Shown here piece by piece: positions 8,107 to 16,030 of a DNA stretch of 63,129 nucleotides. A program made the position numbers and the translations under genes. The stretch is from Oscillospiraceae bacterium (GTDB lineage: Bacteria; Bacillota; Clostridia; Oscillospirales; Oscillospiraceae). The stretch lies in NCBI GenBank assembly GCA_902795345.1, contig CADBKO010000011.1, positions 1 through 63,129 of the forward strand, in the 5' to 3' direction. Each line of letters begins with the position of its first letter. Positions within the stretch are counted from its first letter, which is position 1. The notes beneath the pieces were generated by a model. It did no database searches, was not told the DNA's origin, and saw only the letters and a program-made list of their open reading frames with translations.

Positions 8107-8156
8107 GTGCAAAAATGAAGCAGTTTGTAGCAACCGACGGAAGAAAGGAGAGACCC

Positions 8157-9908
8157 ATGAAAAAGACAGTCAGCATCCTTCTGACCCTGCTGCTGGTCCT
8201 GGCCCTGCTGCCCGCGGGGGCGCTGGCGGCGGAGGAAACGGCGGCGAAATCCCCCTGCGGCCTGCGGGTGGACGGAAAGCCCGTCAGCTGTGAAGCCTAC
8301 GACATCGGCGGGGAGACCTGGTTCAAGCTGCGGGACGTGGCCCTGGCCCTCAACGGGACCGGCAGCCGCTTTGCCGTAAGCTGGAACGCCGAAGCGCGGG
8401 CCGTGGAGCTGCGTACCGGGGAAGCCTATGAGCCTGACGGCAGCGAAGGCGCGGCGGTGGACGGCGCAGCGGTCCCCAGCGGCCAGACGATCCTGATCGA
8501 CGGCGTTGTGCGGGCCGACCTCCCCGCCTGGAACATCGGCGGCCACAACTATTTCCGGCTGGCGGACCTGGCTGCCGCCCTGGGTTTCCAGGCGGACTTC
8601 GACGAAGGCAGCGATACCGCCATCATCCGCGCCAGGAAGCACTATCCGCGCAGCCCCATTCTGGCAAGGATGTACACCGACGATATTTCCGGCATCACCA
8701 TGGTCTGTGAGACATCCTGGGAACCCGACCTCTGGCTGATCCGGGAGGAAACTTACAGCTCCAACGACGGACGCAGTTCCCGGGAGATCACCACCTACGG
8801 GGAGGACGGGCGTCCCATGACCGTCAACACCTACGGCGACGGCTTCACCACCACCGTCACCTACCGCTACGACGAGCTGGGGCGGGAGACGGAGCGCATT
8901 TTTGACACGCTGTACGCCGACGGCACGAAGCGGCAGAGCATTACGGCCAGCGAATACGACGTCTGGGGGCAGCTGGTTCGCCTGAGCTCCAACGGGGAAG
9001 AATCCGTCACCACCTTTACCTATGACGACAGAGGGAACCAGACCGCCATGGAGCAGGTCATGGAGACGCCCGCGGGCCAGTGGATCAACGGGACTTACCA
9101 GGAATATGACGAGGCGGGCAACCGGACGAAGGCTGTGACCATTCAGCGCGGTGAGATCGTGGATCAATGGGAATTCAGCTTCGACGAGAACGGAAACACG
9201 ACCCAGAAGCGCCTGGACGCCCAGGGGAACGTCCTCTATGCCCAGACGGATGTGTACGACGGCGATGTGCGGGTGACCACCCAGGATTACGGGACATACA
9301 GCATCGTCACCACCTCCGCCGTTGACGAAGCCGGGACAAGGACCGTGGTCACGGAGTCGCCTGCCGGAAGCTCCCGGACCGTCCTATGGGTGGACGGGGA
9401 GAACAGACCCTTGCGGCAGGAATGGACGGACGGCGTCCGAACCAGCGTGACATCCTATGCCTACGACGAGGAGGGACGGCTGGTGCGTCAGGCCAGCGGC
9501 GACCCGGAAGCCCCCTCCGCCGTGAACGAGATCAGCTATGACGAAAACGGGCGGATCCGCCGGAGCGTCTACGCGGGCAGCGATTACCGGGAGGAAGAGG
9601 TATTCGAATACGACCCGGAGGCGCGGAAAATGACCCATACCCGGACCGTCGCCTATCCCGCGCCGACGGAAATGAAGCTCTACTATGACAGCATGACCCT
9701 GTCCGTGGGGGCTTCCCGCGGCCTGATGGTCTACTTCCTGCCCGTTAATTCCAGGCAGGAGGCCGTCACCTGGACCAGCAGCGACGAGAGCATCGCCGCT
9801 GTGGACGAGCGGGGCATCGTCGTGGCCGTCGCCCCCGGGACTGCCACCGTGACCGGCACCTCGGAAAGCGGCCTCACGGCGGAGTGCGCCGTCACCGTGA
9901 CGGAGTAA
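8157..9908 (+). CDS. Secreted protein: stalk domain, YD-like repeats, Big2 domain
   Basis: A 583-residue protein. It has a signal peptide (1-23, ending ALAAEE). A copper-amine-oxidase-N-like stalk region contains two VDGKPV/VALALN-type units (about 30-165). A long run of YD/RHS-like strands follows (about 190-505; e.g. TYRYDELGRETERIF, SYAYDEEGRLVRQ). A bacterial Ig-like Big2 domain closes it (about 515-583; WTSSDESIAAVDERG). RHS YD repeats form beta cages or wraps on cell surfaces; no toxin domain is attached here. ATG 8157 has AAAGGAG upstream. It begins 50 bp after the MerR-sensor gene, so the sensor may control or monitor it. Confidence 0.8.
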   Translation: MKKTVSILLTLLLVLALLPAGALAAEETAAKSPCGLRVDGKPVSCEAYDIGGETWFKLRDVALALNGTGSRFAVSWNAEARAVELRTGEAYEPDGSEGAAVDGAAVPSGQTILIDGVVRADLPAWNIGGHNYFRLADLAAALGFQADFDEGSDTAIIRARKHYPRSPILARMYTDDISGITMVCETSWEPDLWLIREETYSSNDGRSSREITTYGEDGRPMTVNTYGDGFTTTVTYRYDELGRETERIFDTLYADGTKRQSITASEYDVWGQLVRLSSNGEESVTTFTYDDRGNQTAMEQVMETPAGQWINGTYQEYDEAGNRTKAVTIQRGEIVDQWEFSFDENGNTTQKRLDAQGNVLYAQTDVYDGDVRVTTQDYGTYSIVTTSAVDEAGTRTVVTESPAGSSRTVLWVDGENRPLRQEWTDGVRTSVTSYAYDEEGRLVRQASGDPEAPSAVNEISYDENGRIRRSVYAGSDYREEEVFEYDPEARKMTHTRTVAYPAPTEMKLYYDSMTLSVGASRGLMVYFLPVNSRQEAVTWTSSDESIAAVDERGIVVAVAPGTATVTGTSESGLTAECAVTVTE

Positions 9909-9980
9909 GGAAAGGGGCGATGCACCGGGGAAGGTGGTCGCGTTTTGCAGCGTGCCCGTTGACTGAAACAGAAAATCAAC

Positions 9981-10009
9981 TTGACGCATGGTGGCACATG
10001 TGCTATCAT
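9981..10009 (+). promoter_or_regulatory. hicAB promoter
   Basis: TTGACG (9981-9986), a 17-bp spacer and TATCAT (10004-10009), 25 bp before the hicA start. CATGGTGGCACATG in the spacer is a loose dyad that could be an operator for the HicB ribbon-helix-helix domain; that is inference. Confidence 0.7.
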
Positions 10010-10034
10010 TTGCGGGATGAAAGAAGGTGCCGGG

Positions 10035-10298
10035 ATGTCCTCACTGGAGAAGCTGAAGCAGAAATTCAACGAAAAGCCGATCCCGAACGACATTACCTTT
10101 GATGAAGTGGAGCGCCTGGCGAATGCTTACGGGTGCAAAGTCCTGGCCGGCGGGAAGCACTCAAAAAAGATCGTTGATGTGCCCAGCGGGACCGTTATCC
10201 CGATCCCCATGCATGGAAAGCATGTGCAGGAGGCATATATTAAAGAGCTGAAGGATCTGTTTGCCGAGATCGAGAACCGCCGCAAGGAGGATGAGTGA
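10035..10298 (+). CDS. hicA: HicA-type mRNA interferase toxin
   Basis: An 87-residue protein with the HicA double-stranded-RNA-binding-like fold pattern. FDEVERLANAYGCKVLAGG is followed by the catalytic-His region KHSKKIVDVPSG and the strand TVIPIPMHGKHVQEAYIKEL. HicA cleaves mRNA in a ribosome-independent way and is neutralised by HicB. I chose ATG 10035; the in-frame TTG 9981 is the promoter -35 box. The stop lies 1 bp before the hicB ATG, typical of a coupled toxin-antitoxin pair. The usual GGSHH motif reads GGKHS here, with one His kept. Confidence 0.85.
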   Translation: MSSLEKLKQKFNEKPIPNDITFDEVERLANAYGCKVLAGGKHSKKIVDVPSGTVIPIPMHGKHVQEAYIKELKDLFAEIENRRKEDE

Positions 10299-10299
10299 T

Positions 10300-10650
10300 A
10301 TGCTGTATCCATTCCAGGTGTACCAGAGCAAAGTGGAGGAACATGTGTTCTGGGTTGCGAAAAGTGCGTCCCTCAAGGGCTGCGTCGGGCAGGGGGAAAC
10401 GGTGGAGGAGGCAATTTCAGAGCTGGAATCGAACGAACAGGAATGGCTGGAGACGGCAAAGGAGGTGGGGATTCCGATCCCGCCCGTTCCCGTCGAGGCT
10501 TCCCAGGAATACAGCGGAAAGCTGACGGTGCGTATCGCCCCTACCGTTCATAGAGATGCGGCCAGGATCGCAAAAGCGGAGAAGGTCAGTCTGACGCAGT
10601 ATATCAGCGATGCGATCATCAATTGGAACGCCCACAATTCGATTGCCTGA
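10300..10650 (+). CDS. hicB: HicB-type antitoxin
   Basis: A 116-residue protein. The N-terminal half is a HicB partial-RNase-H fold (SKVEEHVFWVAKSASLKGCV, then GETVEEAISELESN). The C-terminal half is a ribbon-helix-helix DNA-binding segment (GKLTVRIAPTVHRDAARIAK, then SLTQYISDAI). HicB binds and blocks HicA and represses the shared promoter. Start ATG 10300 is set by AAGGAGG ending 9 bp upstream; the earlier ATG 10291 abuts that site. The cassette sits alone between the YD-repeat gene and the convergent ribosomal-protein operon. Confidence 0.88.
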   Translation: MLYPFQVYQSKVEEHVFWVAKSASLKGCVGQGETVEEAISELESNEQEWLETAKEVGIPIPPVPVEASQEYSGKLTVRIAPTVHRDAARIAKAEKVSLTQYISDAIINWNAHNSIA

Positions 10651-10861
10651 ATACAAAATACCGCCCCGGGCCATGCGGCCCGGGGCGATGATTTCATGGA
10701 AAAGCCTCGCAGAGTTCGCGCCCGCAGGCGCGAAGAAATCGGATCATTTTGGGGCGGAATTCACTTCTGCCCCAAAATACTTCTCGCGGAGCGGACTGTG
10801 GGCCCGAAGGGCCTGCGGGGAGCGGAGCGCAATCCCCTCAACGCGAGCCTGCTCGCGTTGA
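10651..10861. repeat. Structured repeat block between hicB and rplT
   Basis: The convergent intergenic region holds four hairpins: CGCCCCGGGCC with GGCCCGGGGCG near 10662-10687; a TTCGCGCCCGCAGGCGCGAA unit near 10710-10736 that recurs near 37128-37152; a perfect 10-bp stem ATTTTGGGGC/GCCCCAAAAT (10746-10755, 10769-10778); and CAACGCGAG/CTCGCGTTG (10839-10860), which abuts the rplT stop. The last two could terminate transcription from one or both sides. Confidence 0.6.
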
Positions 10862-11215
10862 TTAGAGAGCGGCCTTCGCCTTCTCCGCCAGGGCGGTGAA
10901 AGCATTGGGCTCATGGATCGCCAGCTCGGAGAGCATCTTGCGGTTCATGTCCACGCCGGCCAGCTTCAGGCCATGCATGAAGGTGGAGTAGTTCATGCCG
11001 TTGAGCTTGGCGGCGGCGCTGATGCGGGTGATCCACAGGCTGCGGAAATCGCGCTTGCGCTGCTTGCGGCCGACATATGCATAATTCCCGGACTTCATGA
11101 CGGCCTGGTTGGCCATCTTGAAATGCTTGGACTTGCTTCCCCAGTAGCCCTTCGCCAGGCCCAGGATCTTCTTCCTTCTCTTGCGGGTCATCATAGCGCC
11201 CTTGATTCTAGCCAT
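10862..11215 (-). CDS. rplT: 50S ribosomal protein L20
   Basis: A 117-residue L20 of normal length, with the diagnostic N-terminus ([20 protein letters not shown]), the [19 protein letters not shown] stretch and a C-terminal [12 protein letters not shown]20 binds 23S rRNA early in 50S assembly. It is the last gene of the infC-rpmI-rplT operon, 34 bp after rpmI, with an AGGAGG RBS. In Firmicutes L20 represses this operon through a leader RNA. The long structured leader ahead of infC (12016-12160) fits that, although I could not fold it. Confidence 0.98.
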   Translation of the reverse strand: MARIKGAMMTRKRRKKILGLAKGYWGSKSKHFKMANQAVMKSGNYAYVGRKQRKRDFRSLWITRISAAAKLNGMNYSTFMHGLKLAGVDMNRKMLSELAIHEPNAFTALAEKAKAAL

Positions 11216-11249
11216 TTTGTGTTCCTCCTATATGAACTGTCGATAATTC

Positions 11250-11447
11250 TTACTTGTAAGGGATCATGCGCTTGATGGCGGATTCGTTGGTGACGTCCGC
11301 GTAAGCCAGCTGGCGCAGGCCCCTCTTGCGCTTGGTGACCTTCTTGGTCAGGATGTGGCTCTTGTAGGCATGGGCGCGCTTAACCTTACCGGTCTTGGTG
11401 AGGCTGAATCTCTTTTTGGACCCGCTGTGGGTTTTGAGCTTAGGCAT
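11250..11447 (-). CDS. rpmI: 50S ribosomal protein L35
   Basis: A 65-residue L35 of normal length: [20 protein letters not shown] at the start, then [14 protein letters not shown] and KRKRGLRQ. It is a small basic protein of the large ribosomal subunit. It lies between infC (49 bp away) and rplT, which is the universal order in Firmicutes. The AAGGAG RBS is visible just upstream of the ATG on the minus strand. Confidence 0.98.
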   Translation of the reverse strand: MPKLKTHSGSKKRFSLTKTGKVKRAHAYKSHILTKKVTKRKRGLRQLAYADVTNESAIKRMIPYK

Positions 11448-11496
11448 GGTGCTTCTCCTTCCGTATCGTAAAAACTTGCATAAACCCTGATTTGTC

Positions 11497-12015
11497 TTAT
11501 TTGGAAATCTTGGAGGACAGGAACATGGTCATGTGCCGTCCCTCCAGCTTGGGGGGCTTGCTCACCGTCGCAACGTCGGCGCATGCTTCCGCGAAGCGGC
11601 TCAGCAGCTGCTCGCCGATCTCCGTATGGGTCATCTCGCGGCCCCGGAAGCGCACGGTGACCTTCAGCCGGTCCCCGTCGGAAAGGAATTTCTGGCCGCT
11701 TTTCAGCTTCGTATTGAAGTCGTTGATGCCGATGCCCGGAGACATGCGGATCTCCTTGATCTCAATGATCTTCTGGTTCTTTTTGGTCTCCTTCTCCCGC
11801 TTGGACTGCTCGAAGCGGTACTTCCCGTAGTCCATGATCTTGCACACCGGGGGATTGGAGTTGGGGGAGATCTTCACAAGGTCGAGGTCCTGTTCCGCTG
11901 CGATCTCCAGCGCCGCTTCCGGCGCCATGATGCCGAGCTGGGCGCCGTCGCTGCCAATGAGGCGAATCTCTTTATCCCGGATATCCTCATTGATTTGATG
12001 TGCTGCGTTGCTGAT
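11497..12015 (-). CDS. infC: Translation initiation factor IF-3, ATC start
   Basis: A 172-residue IF-3. The N-domain ([16 protein letters not shown], then [20 protein letters not shown]) and C-domain ([18 protein letters not shown], then [14 protein letters not shown]) are complete. There is no ATG, GTG or TTG near the N-terminus. A strong GGAGGTG (12023-12029) lies 7 bp before an ATC codon at 12013-12015, exactly where IF-3 should begin. Rare start codons (ATT, ATC, ATA) on infC are known to let IF-3 repress its own translation. Earlier in-frame starts up to 12141 would run through the leader RNA. Confidence 0.95.
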   Translation of the reverse strand: MSNAAHQINEDIRDKEIRLIGSDGAQLGIMAPEAALEIAAEQDLDLVKISPNSNPPVCKIMDYGKYRFEQSKREKETKKNQKIIEIKEIRMSPGIGINDFNTKLKSGQKFLSDGDRLKVTVRFRGREMTHTEIGEQLLSRFAEACADVATVSKPPKLEGRHMTMFLSSKISK

Positions 12016-12167
12016 GCTGAAACACCTCCAAATAAAATCGCGCAGGCCACAGCAGCCCGCGCAACGACAGCTACACTTCCCCGAAGGTAAGTGAAAACCA
12101 TGTTGACCGCGGCGCGGCTGTCCGGCCGGGTGAGGCGGCAAGGCCGCCTGCTTTCTTATGCAGGGGG
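12016..12167 (-). ncRNA. Structured 5' leader of infC operon
   Basis: About 150 nt lie between the infC promoter and its ATC start. Read on the minus strand it contains a strong GC stem (GCAGGCGGC/GCCGCCT type near 12125-12155), then other GC-rich complementary stretches down to the RBS. L20-binding leaders occupy this position in many Firmicutes. The assignment to that class is by position and not by a matched consensus. Confidence 0.45.
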
Positions 12168-12196
12168 ATTATAACGGTTCCCGCAGAGTTTGTCAA
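12168..12196 (-). promoter_or_regulatory. Consensus promoter of infC-rpmI-rplT
   Basis: On the minus strand TTGACA (12191-12196), a 17-bp spacer and TATAAT (12168-12173): a perfect sigma-A promoter, as expected for a highly expressed ribosomal operon. Confidence 0.92.
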
Positions 12197-12229
12197 GAGA
12201 AAATTTCAAGCGTATGTCCGCACCGCACA

Positions 12230-12258
12230 TTGACAACAAGCGCCCTGCGGCCAATAAT
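12230..12258 (+). promoter_or_regulatory. Promoter of the small membrane-peptide gene
   Basis: TTGACA (12230-12235), a 17-bp spacer and AATAAT (12253-12258) point right, divergent from infC. The transcript would have a leader of about 90 nt before ATG 12355. Confidence 0.75.
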
Positions 12259-12354
12259 GCGGACAACCCAGAAAAGGGCTACCGGGTCCGTCCCGGCGAA
12301 AGCGCGCTGTTGCATTCGGCGGTTGGCACTTCCCTGCGAAGGGAGGTGAGGCTT

Positions 12355-12450
12355 ATGGGAGACGGGCAAAGGGCGAAAGCCCCGCGCTTCCTGATATGCT
12401 TCATCATTGTCCTTGTGATAATGGTCTACATATCTCCCAAAGTTCGTTGA
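12355..12450 (+). CDS. 31-residue membrane peptide, candidate type I toxin
   Basis: The peptide has a basic N-terminus (MGDGQRAKAPRF), a membrane segment (LICFIIVLVIMVYI) and a short basic tail (SPKVR). The RBS GGGAGGTG (12341-12348) is very strong but is paired with CACTTCCC just upstream (12328-12335), so the site is hidden in a hairpin. After the stop there is a long inverted repeat (GTTGACCGC...GCGGTCAAC, 12445-12477) and a convergent antisense promoter (12536-12563). Short hydrophobic peptide, masked RBS and antisense RNA together are the classical layout of type I toxin-antitoxin loci. Toxicity is inference. Confidence 0.6.
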   Translation: MGDGQRAKAPRFLICFIIVLVIMVYISPKVR

Positions 12451-12535
12451 CCGCCCGGCTGGCACCCGAGCGGTCAACTGATTTGTTGATGGTTTAGGGT
12501 CAACCGTCAAAGCGACAGCGCCCTTTTGTAAGCTC
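12445..12535 (-). ncRNA. Candidate antisense RNA (antitoxin)
   Basis: A minus-strand transcript starting just left of 12536 would cover the 3' untranslated region of the peptide gene. The GTTGACCGC/GCGGTCAAC stem (12445-12477) could end it. Length and termination are inferred from the promoter and hairpin; no expression evidence exists here. The same promoter could instead add transcription into infC. Confidence 0.45.
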
Positions 12536-12563
12536 ATTATAACATGCGGGGCCGTTTTGTCAA
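12536..12563 (-). promoter_or_regulatory. Antisense promoter facing the peptide gene
   Basis: Minus strand: TTGACA (12558-12563), a 16-bp spacer and TATAAT (12536-12541). Both hexamers are perfect consensus. No protein gene follows on that strand before infC, 520 bp away, which has its own promoter. Confidence 0.75.
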
Positions 12564-12583
12564 GGGACAAGGCGGCCCTGCGT

Positions 12584-13846
12584 TTACGCCTTCTCTACCG
12601 CTGCCCTTACCTGGGCGGAGAAATAGAGGGAGCCCAGGGCGGCGCAGACGCCGTCCTTCCCGGCCCGGTCCAGCACCCATTTCGCCCCTTCCTCGATGGA
12701 ATCGAAGGCCTTCGCCTCGGCACCGGTGTCCGCCGCCAGCAGCTTGGCCAGCTCGGAAGGCTTCATGGCCCGGGGATTGGGGGGCTCCACGGCGGCGAAG
12801 CCCGCCGCCAGGGGCGCCAGCAGCTTCGCCACGGCATGCACGTCCTTGTCCGCCATGATGCCCATGAGGAACCAGAGCTTTTTCCCCGGGAAGTAGGCAC
12901 GCAGGCTCTCCGCCGTGGCCGCCATGCCCTGGGGGTTGTGGCTGCCGTCCAGGATGAACAGGGGGGAGCGCCGCAGCAGCTCGAAGCGGCCCGGCCAGCG
13001 CACGGCGGCCAGTCCGCTGCGGATGTCCCCGTCGGTGATGTGCCAGCCCCGGGTGCGCAGCACCAGCGCCGTCTCGATGGCGAGGGCGGCGTTGCGGGGC
13101 TGATAGGTGCCCGCCAGGGGCAGGGTGAGGCCGTGAAAAGCGCCGTAGTCGAAGGTGACGCCGGTGAGGGTCTGCTCATGCACGAAGATGCTTTCGAAAT
13201 CCGGGCGGAACCGGCGGCAGCCCCGGGACATGCAGACTTCCTCGATCACCTTTTCCGCGTCGGGCTCATTCCCGTAGCTCACCACGTCGCAGCCGGGCTT
13301 GATGATGCCCGCCTTGACGGAGGCGATCTCCGCCACGGTGGACCCCAGCACGGCGGTATGGTCCAGGGCGATGGCGCAGAGCACCGCCGCCTCCGGCGCG
13401 GGGATCACGTTGGTGGCGTCCCACTCGCCCCCCATGCCCACTTCCATGACGGCAAACTCGCAGCCCTGATCCGCGAAGTACCACAGGGCCAGGGCCGTTT
13501 CCAGCTCGAACTGGCTGGGGGGATCCTCCATGGCCTCCGCCACGGGGCCGATGACGCTGACGGCCCGGGCAAACTCTTCGTCGGAGATATACTCGCCGCC
13601 GATCTGCACCCGCTCGTTCCAGCAGATGACATAGGGGGAGATATACAGCCCCGTCTTGTAGCCCGCTTTCGTCAGGATGGAGGAGATGCAGGCGCAGGTG
13701 CTGCCCTTGCCGTTGGTGCCCGCCACGTGGACGAACTTCATTTTTCTTTCCGGGTGGCCCAGCTTTTCCAGCAGGACCTTCACCCGGTCGAAGCCGGGCT
13801 TGAAGCCCTGGAATTTCTCCTGGGAGATGAACTCAAGCGGCGTCAT
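12584..13846 (-). CDS. folC: Folylpolyglutamate/dihydrofolate synthase, second copy
   Basis: A 420-residue FolC. It has the P-loop GTNGKGSTCACISSIL, the folate-binding loop region (YVICWNERVQIGGEYISDEE), EVGMGGEWDATN, and the C-terminal LFILDGSHNPQG and GSLYFSAQVRAAVE. It adds glutamates to folates and/or makes dihydrofolate. I chose ATG 13846, which has AAGGAGG upstream and overlaps the folT end by 14 bp; 15 further upstream codons are probably not translated. It is the last gene of the riboswitch-controlled folC-folT-folC unit. The first copy (14422-15723) is clearly paralogous, so the two may divide the synthase activities. Confidence 0.93.
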   Translation of the reverse strand: MTPLEFISQEKFQGFKPGFDRVKVLLEKLGHPERKMKFVHVAGTNGKGSTCACISSILTKAGYKTGLYISPYVICWNERVQIGGEYISDEEFARAVSVIGPVAEAMEDPPSQFELETALALWYFADQGCEFAVMEVGMGGEWDATNVIPAPEAAVLCAIALDHTAVLGSTVAEIASVKAGIIKPGCDVVSYGNEPDAEKVIEEVCMSRGCRRFRPDFESIFVHEQTLTGVTFDYGAFHGLTLPLAGTYQPRNAALAIETALVLRTRGWHITDGDIRSGLAAVRWPGRFELLRRSPLFILDGSHNPQGMAATAESLRAYFPGKKLWFLMGIMADKDVHAVAKLLAPLAAGFAAVEPPNPRAMKPSELAKLLAADTGAEAKAFDSIEEGAKWVLDRAGKDGVCAALGSLYFSAQVRAAVEKA

Positions 13847-14432
13847 CCGGACTGTCCTCCTTCGCCGTCCTCCACAGCCCGGCCCGCTCAAAGAGCCTGG
13901 AGCGGAACAGGAGCCAGGTCAGCACCGCGTCGATCACGAGGGTCACGGCGAACTGGACGCCGCGGGTGGTGAGGAAATAGGAGAGACTGGCGGAGAAGGT
14001 GCCCTTGCTGTTGTACACCCAGGCCAGGGTGCAGCTCTGATAGAGGATGGAGCCGAAGACCACCGGCGGCAGATAGATCAGGATGATGCGCCACAGGTCG
14101 GTCCTCCGGTAGAGCAGGAAGCGGAGCAGCCCCGCCAGCACCCCATAGAGGATGGGGGGAACGCAGAACAGGGGATTGTAGCCATAGCCGGAGAAGAGGC
14201 AGCCCACCAGGTCGGCGATGAAGCCCACGCTGCCCCCGGCGACGGGCCCGAAGAGGAGCCCGGCCACGACGATGGGGATCGCCTCGATGGAGAAGCGGGT
14301 GAAGGCGTTGGGCATGGGGACGATCAGCCGGGCGAAGATCACGGAGAGGGCGGCGAGCATGGCGCAGACGGCCAGGTTCTTCGGCTTTTTCAGGGCGGCG
14401 ACCCCGCCGGCATAAGAAGTCTTATTGTTCAA
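13833..14432 (-). CDS. folT: ECF transporter S component FolT (folate)
   Basis: A 199-residue membrane protein with about six hydrophobic segments and the S-component pattern LAVCAMLAALSVIFARL, then FGPVAGGSVGFIADLVG and YNPLFCVPPILYGVLAG. S components capture the vitamin and join a shared ECF energising module, which is not in this window. The folate assignment rests on the flanking folC genes and the upstream THF riboswitch. TTG 14432 is chosen because GGAGGA lies 6 bp upstream; it overlaps the first folC by 11 bp. Confidence 0.88.
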   Translation of the reverse strand: MNNKTSYAGGVAALKKPKNLAVCAMLAALSVIFARLIVPMPNAFTRFSIEAIPIVVAGLLFGPVAGGSVGFIADLVGCLFSGYGYNPLFCVPPILYGVLAGLLRFLLYRRTDLWRIILIYLPPVVFGSILYQSCTLAWVYNSKGTFSASLSYFLTTRGVQFAVTLVIDAVLTWLLFRSRLFERAGLWRTAKEDSPDDAA

Positions 14433-15723
14433 AAGAATTCCTCCCAAAATAGCTGCGGACGTCTCCCACCTGATACAGGGAGCCCAGGATGGCGATCACG
14501 TCGTCCTTGTCGGATTCTGCCAAAGCGGCCTCGATGGCCGCGGGGATGCTGTCAAAGGGGGCTACGGGCACTTCGCTCTTCTCCCGGATGTCCTCCGCCA
14601 GTTCCCCGGCGTCCAGGGCCCGGTAGGAGGGGGGCGTCACGGCATAGAACTTCTTGGCGTGGGGGATGGCGATGTCGATCCCAGCGTTAAAATCCTTGTC
14701 CGCCAGCACGCCCAGCACGATATTCAGCTTCTTGCCGGGGAAGAGCAGCTCCATGGTCTCCATGAGGGCCTCGAAGCCCTGGGGGTTGTGGGCCCCGTCC
14801 ACGATCACCACCGGGTCCTGCCGCAGGAGCTCCACCCGGCCCGGCCAGATGGCCTTCTCCAGACCCGCGCGGAGCTGCTCCTCCGTGATGCGCCATCCGT
14901 GGGCGATCAGCCGGTCACAGACGGAGACGGCGGTGCAGGCGTTGCGCACCTGGTAGCGACCCAGGAGGGAGATCTTCAGGCCCGTCCTGCCCTCGAAGTC
15001 AAACGTGGTGCCCCGGACATCCATATGCCGCACGATGGCGTATTCGTTGCTGGAGCGGGAGATGGTGGCGTGCTTCTCGGCAGCCTTTGAAATAAAGACC
15101 TGTTCCACCTCGGGGCTCTGCCCGTAGACCACCACGTCGCCCTTTTCCTTGATGATGCCCGCCTTCTCCCCGGCGATGAGGGGCAGGGTGTCCCCCAAAA
15201 ACTCCATGTGGTCGAAGCCAATGTTCACCATGGCGGAGACGACGCTGTCCTCGTCCAGGATGGCGTTGGTGGCGTCCAGCCGCCCGCCCATGCCCACCTC
15301 CAGCACCACGATGTCGCACTGCTGCTCCTTGAACCAGCAGAAGCCCAGGGCGGTGATGAGCTCGAAGATGGTGGGCCGCCGCCTGCCCTCCGCCATGACG
15401 GCGGGCACGGCGTCCGCGATCTTGGTGGTGATCCGGGCCAGGTCCTCGTCGGGGATCTGCTCCCCGTTTACCTGGATGCGCTCGTTGAAACGCTGGATGA
15501 AGGGGGAGGTATAGAGCCCCGTCTTGTAGCCCGCCTCCCGCAGCACGCTGGCCACGAAGGCGCTGGTGGTGCCCTTGCCGTTGGTGCCGGCGATGTGGAC
15601 GTATTTCACCCCCATGTGGGGGTTCCCCAGCTTTTCCAGCAGGGACTGCATCACGTTGCGCTCATAGACCCCGCCGGGATTGGGCGTGCCCAGGATGAAA
15701 TCCAGGGATTCCTGATAATTCAT
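14422..15723 (-). CDS. folC: Folylpolyglutamate/dihydrofolate synthase, first copy
   Basis: A 433-residue FolC: GTNGKGTTSAFVASVLREAG (P-loop), SPFIQRFNERIQVNGEQIP, EVGMGGRLDATNAI, IVDGAHNPQGFEALMET and the C-terminal ILGSLYQVGDVR. It is Mg-ATP dependent and cytosolic. Start ATG 15723 follows GGGAGG by 11 bp; earlier in-frame codons read through the terminator hairpin. That RBS lies in the 3' arm of the riboswitch terminator stem, so both termination and initiation can be controlled. It is the first gene of the folate operon. Confidence 0.94.
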   Translation of the reverse strand: MNYQESLDFILGTPNPGGVYERNVMQSLLEKLGNPHMGVKYVHIAGTNGKGTTSAFVASVLREAGYKTGLYTSPFIQRFNERIQVNGEQIPDEDLARITTKIADAVPAVMAEGRRRPTIFELITALGFCWFKEQQCDIVVLEVGMGGRLDATNAILDEDSVVSAMVNIGFDHMEFLGDTLPLIAGEKAGIIKEKGDVVVYGQSPEVEQVFISKAAEKHATISRSSNEYAIVRHMDVRGTTFDFEGRTGLKISLLGRYQVRNACTAVSVCDRLIAHGWRITEEQLRAGLEKAIWPGRVELLRQDPVVIVDGAHNPQGFEALMETMELLFPGKKLNIVLGVLADKDFNAGIDIAIPHAKKFYAVTPPSYRALDAGELAEDIREKSEVPVAPFDSIPAAIEAALAESDKDDVIAILGSLYQVGDVRSYFGRNSFEQ

Positions 15724-15727
15724 AACT

Positions 15728-15772
15728 AAAAAAGCCTCCCTGCGGTGCGCGTTCGCTCCACTGCAGGAAGGC
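15728..15772 (-). terminator. Riboswitch-controlled intrinsic terminator before folC
   Basis: On the minus strand GCCTTCCTGC (15763-15772) pairs with GCAGGGAGGC (15734-15743), with one G-U pair, followed by six T (15728-15733). The right arm contains the folC RBS. It is placed as the expression platform of the upstream riboswitch. Confidence 0.8.
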
Positions 15773-15809
15773 CAGTACCCCCAAAAAGGGCACAGAACTG
15801 CCATATCGT

Positions 15810-15906
15810 GTCAGCGGACGCGGCACAGTGTCACAAACCTCGAGGGTTTTTCGTCCGCGGGCGACTTCCCATCCCGCGGCACTTTATGCACGATGCCTAC
15901 TCTGAC
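15810..15906 (-). promoter_or_regulatory. Tetrahydrofolate (THF, class I) riboswitch
   Basis: The minus-strand RNA reads GTCAGAGTAGGCATCGTGC, TAAAGTG, a stem-loop with GGGATGGGAAGTCGCC closed by CCGCGG/CCGCGG-type arms, GGACGAAAAACCC, TTTGTGACACTGTGCC, and GCGTCCGCTGAC. These follow the order of the THF-I consensus: GAGUAG, GUUAAGUG-like joint, GGGAxGUCGYC loop, ACGAA, GGUGA, and AUCCGCUC-like closing strand. Outer arms GTCAG/CTGAC close P1. It precedes folC-folT-folC, the classical regulon. I matched it by eye, without a covariance search. Confidence 0.82.
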
Positions 15907-15954
15907 TTGGTTTCAGACTGCAAGCCAAATGGCTGCGGCCTTCAAACCGGATTC

Positions 15955-15982
15955 ATTGTATCATCCTTTTCACGCTTGTCAA
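15955..15982 (-). promoter_or_regulatory. Promoter of the folate operon
   Basis: Minus strand: TTGACA (15977-15982), a 16-bp spacer and TACAAT (15955-15960). Transcription would start about 40 nt before the riboswitch. Confidence 0.8.
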
Positions 15983-16030
15983 GCGTTTTCGTTAAGAAAC
16001 TGGTCCGAGGGATCCGGCCCGGGAATGGAA

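Noticed and set aside
12168..12196. Treating the minus-strand promoter at 12536 as the main infC promoter
   Set aside because: infC has a perfect consensus promoter of its own at 12168-12196; the distant one fits an antisense RNA better, though extra read-through into infC is possible.
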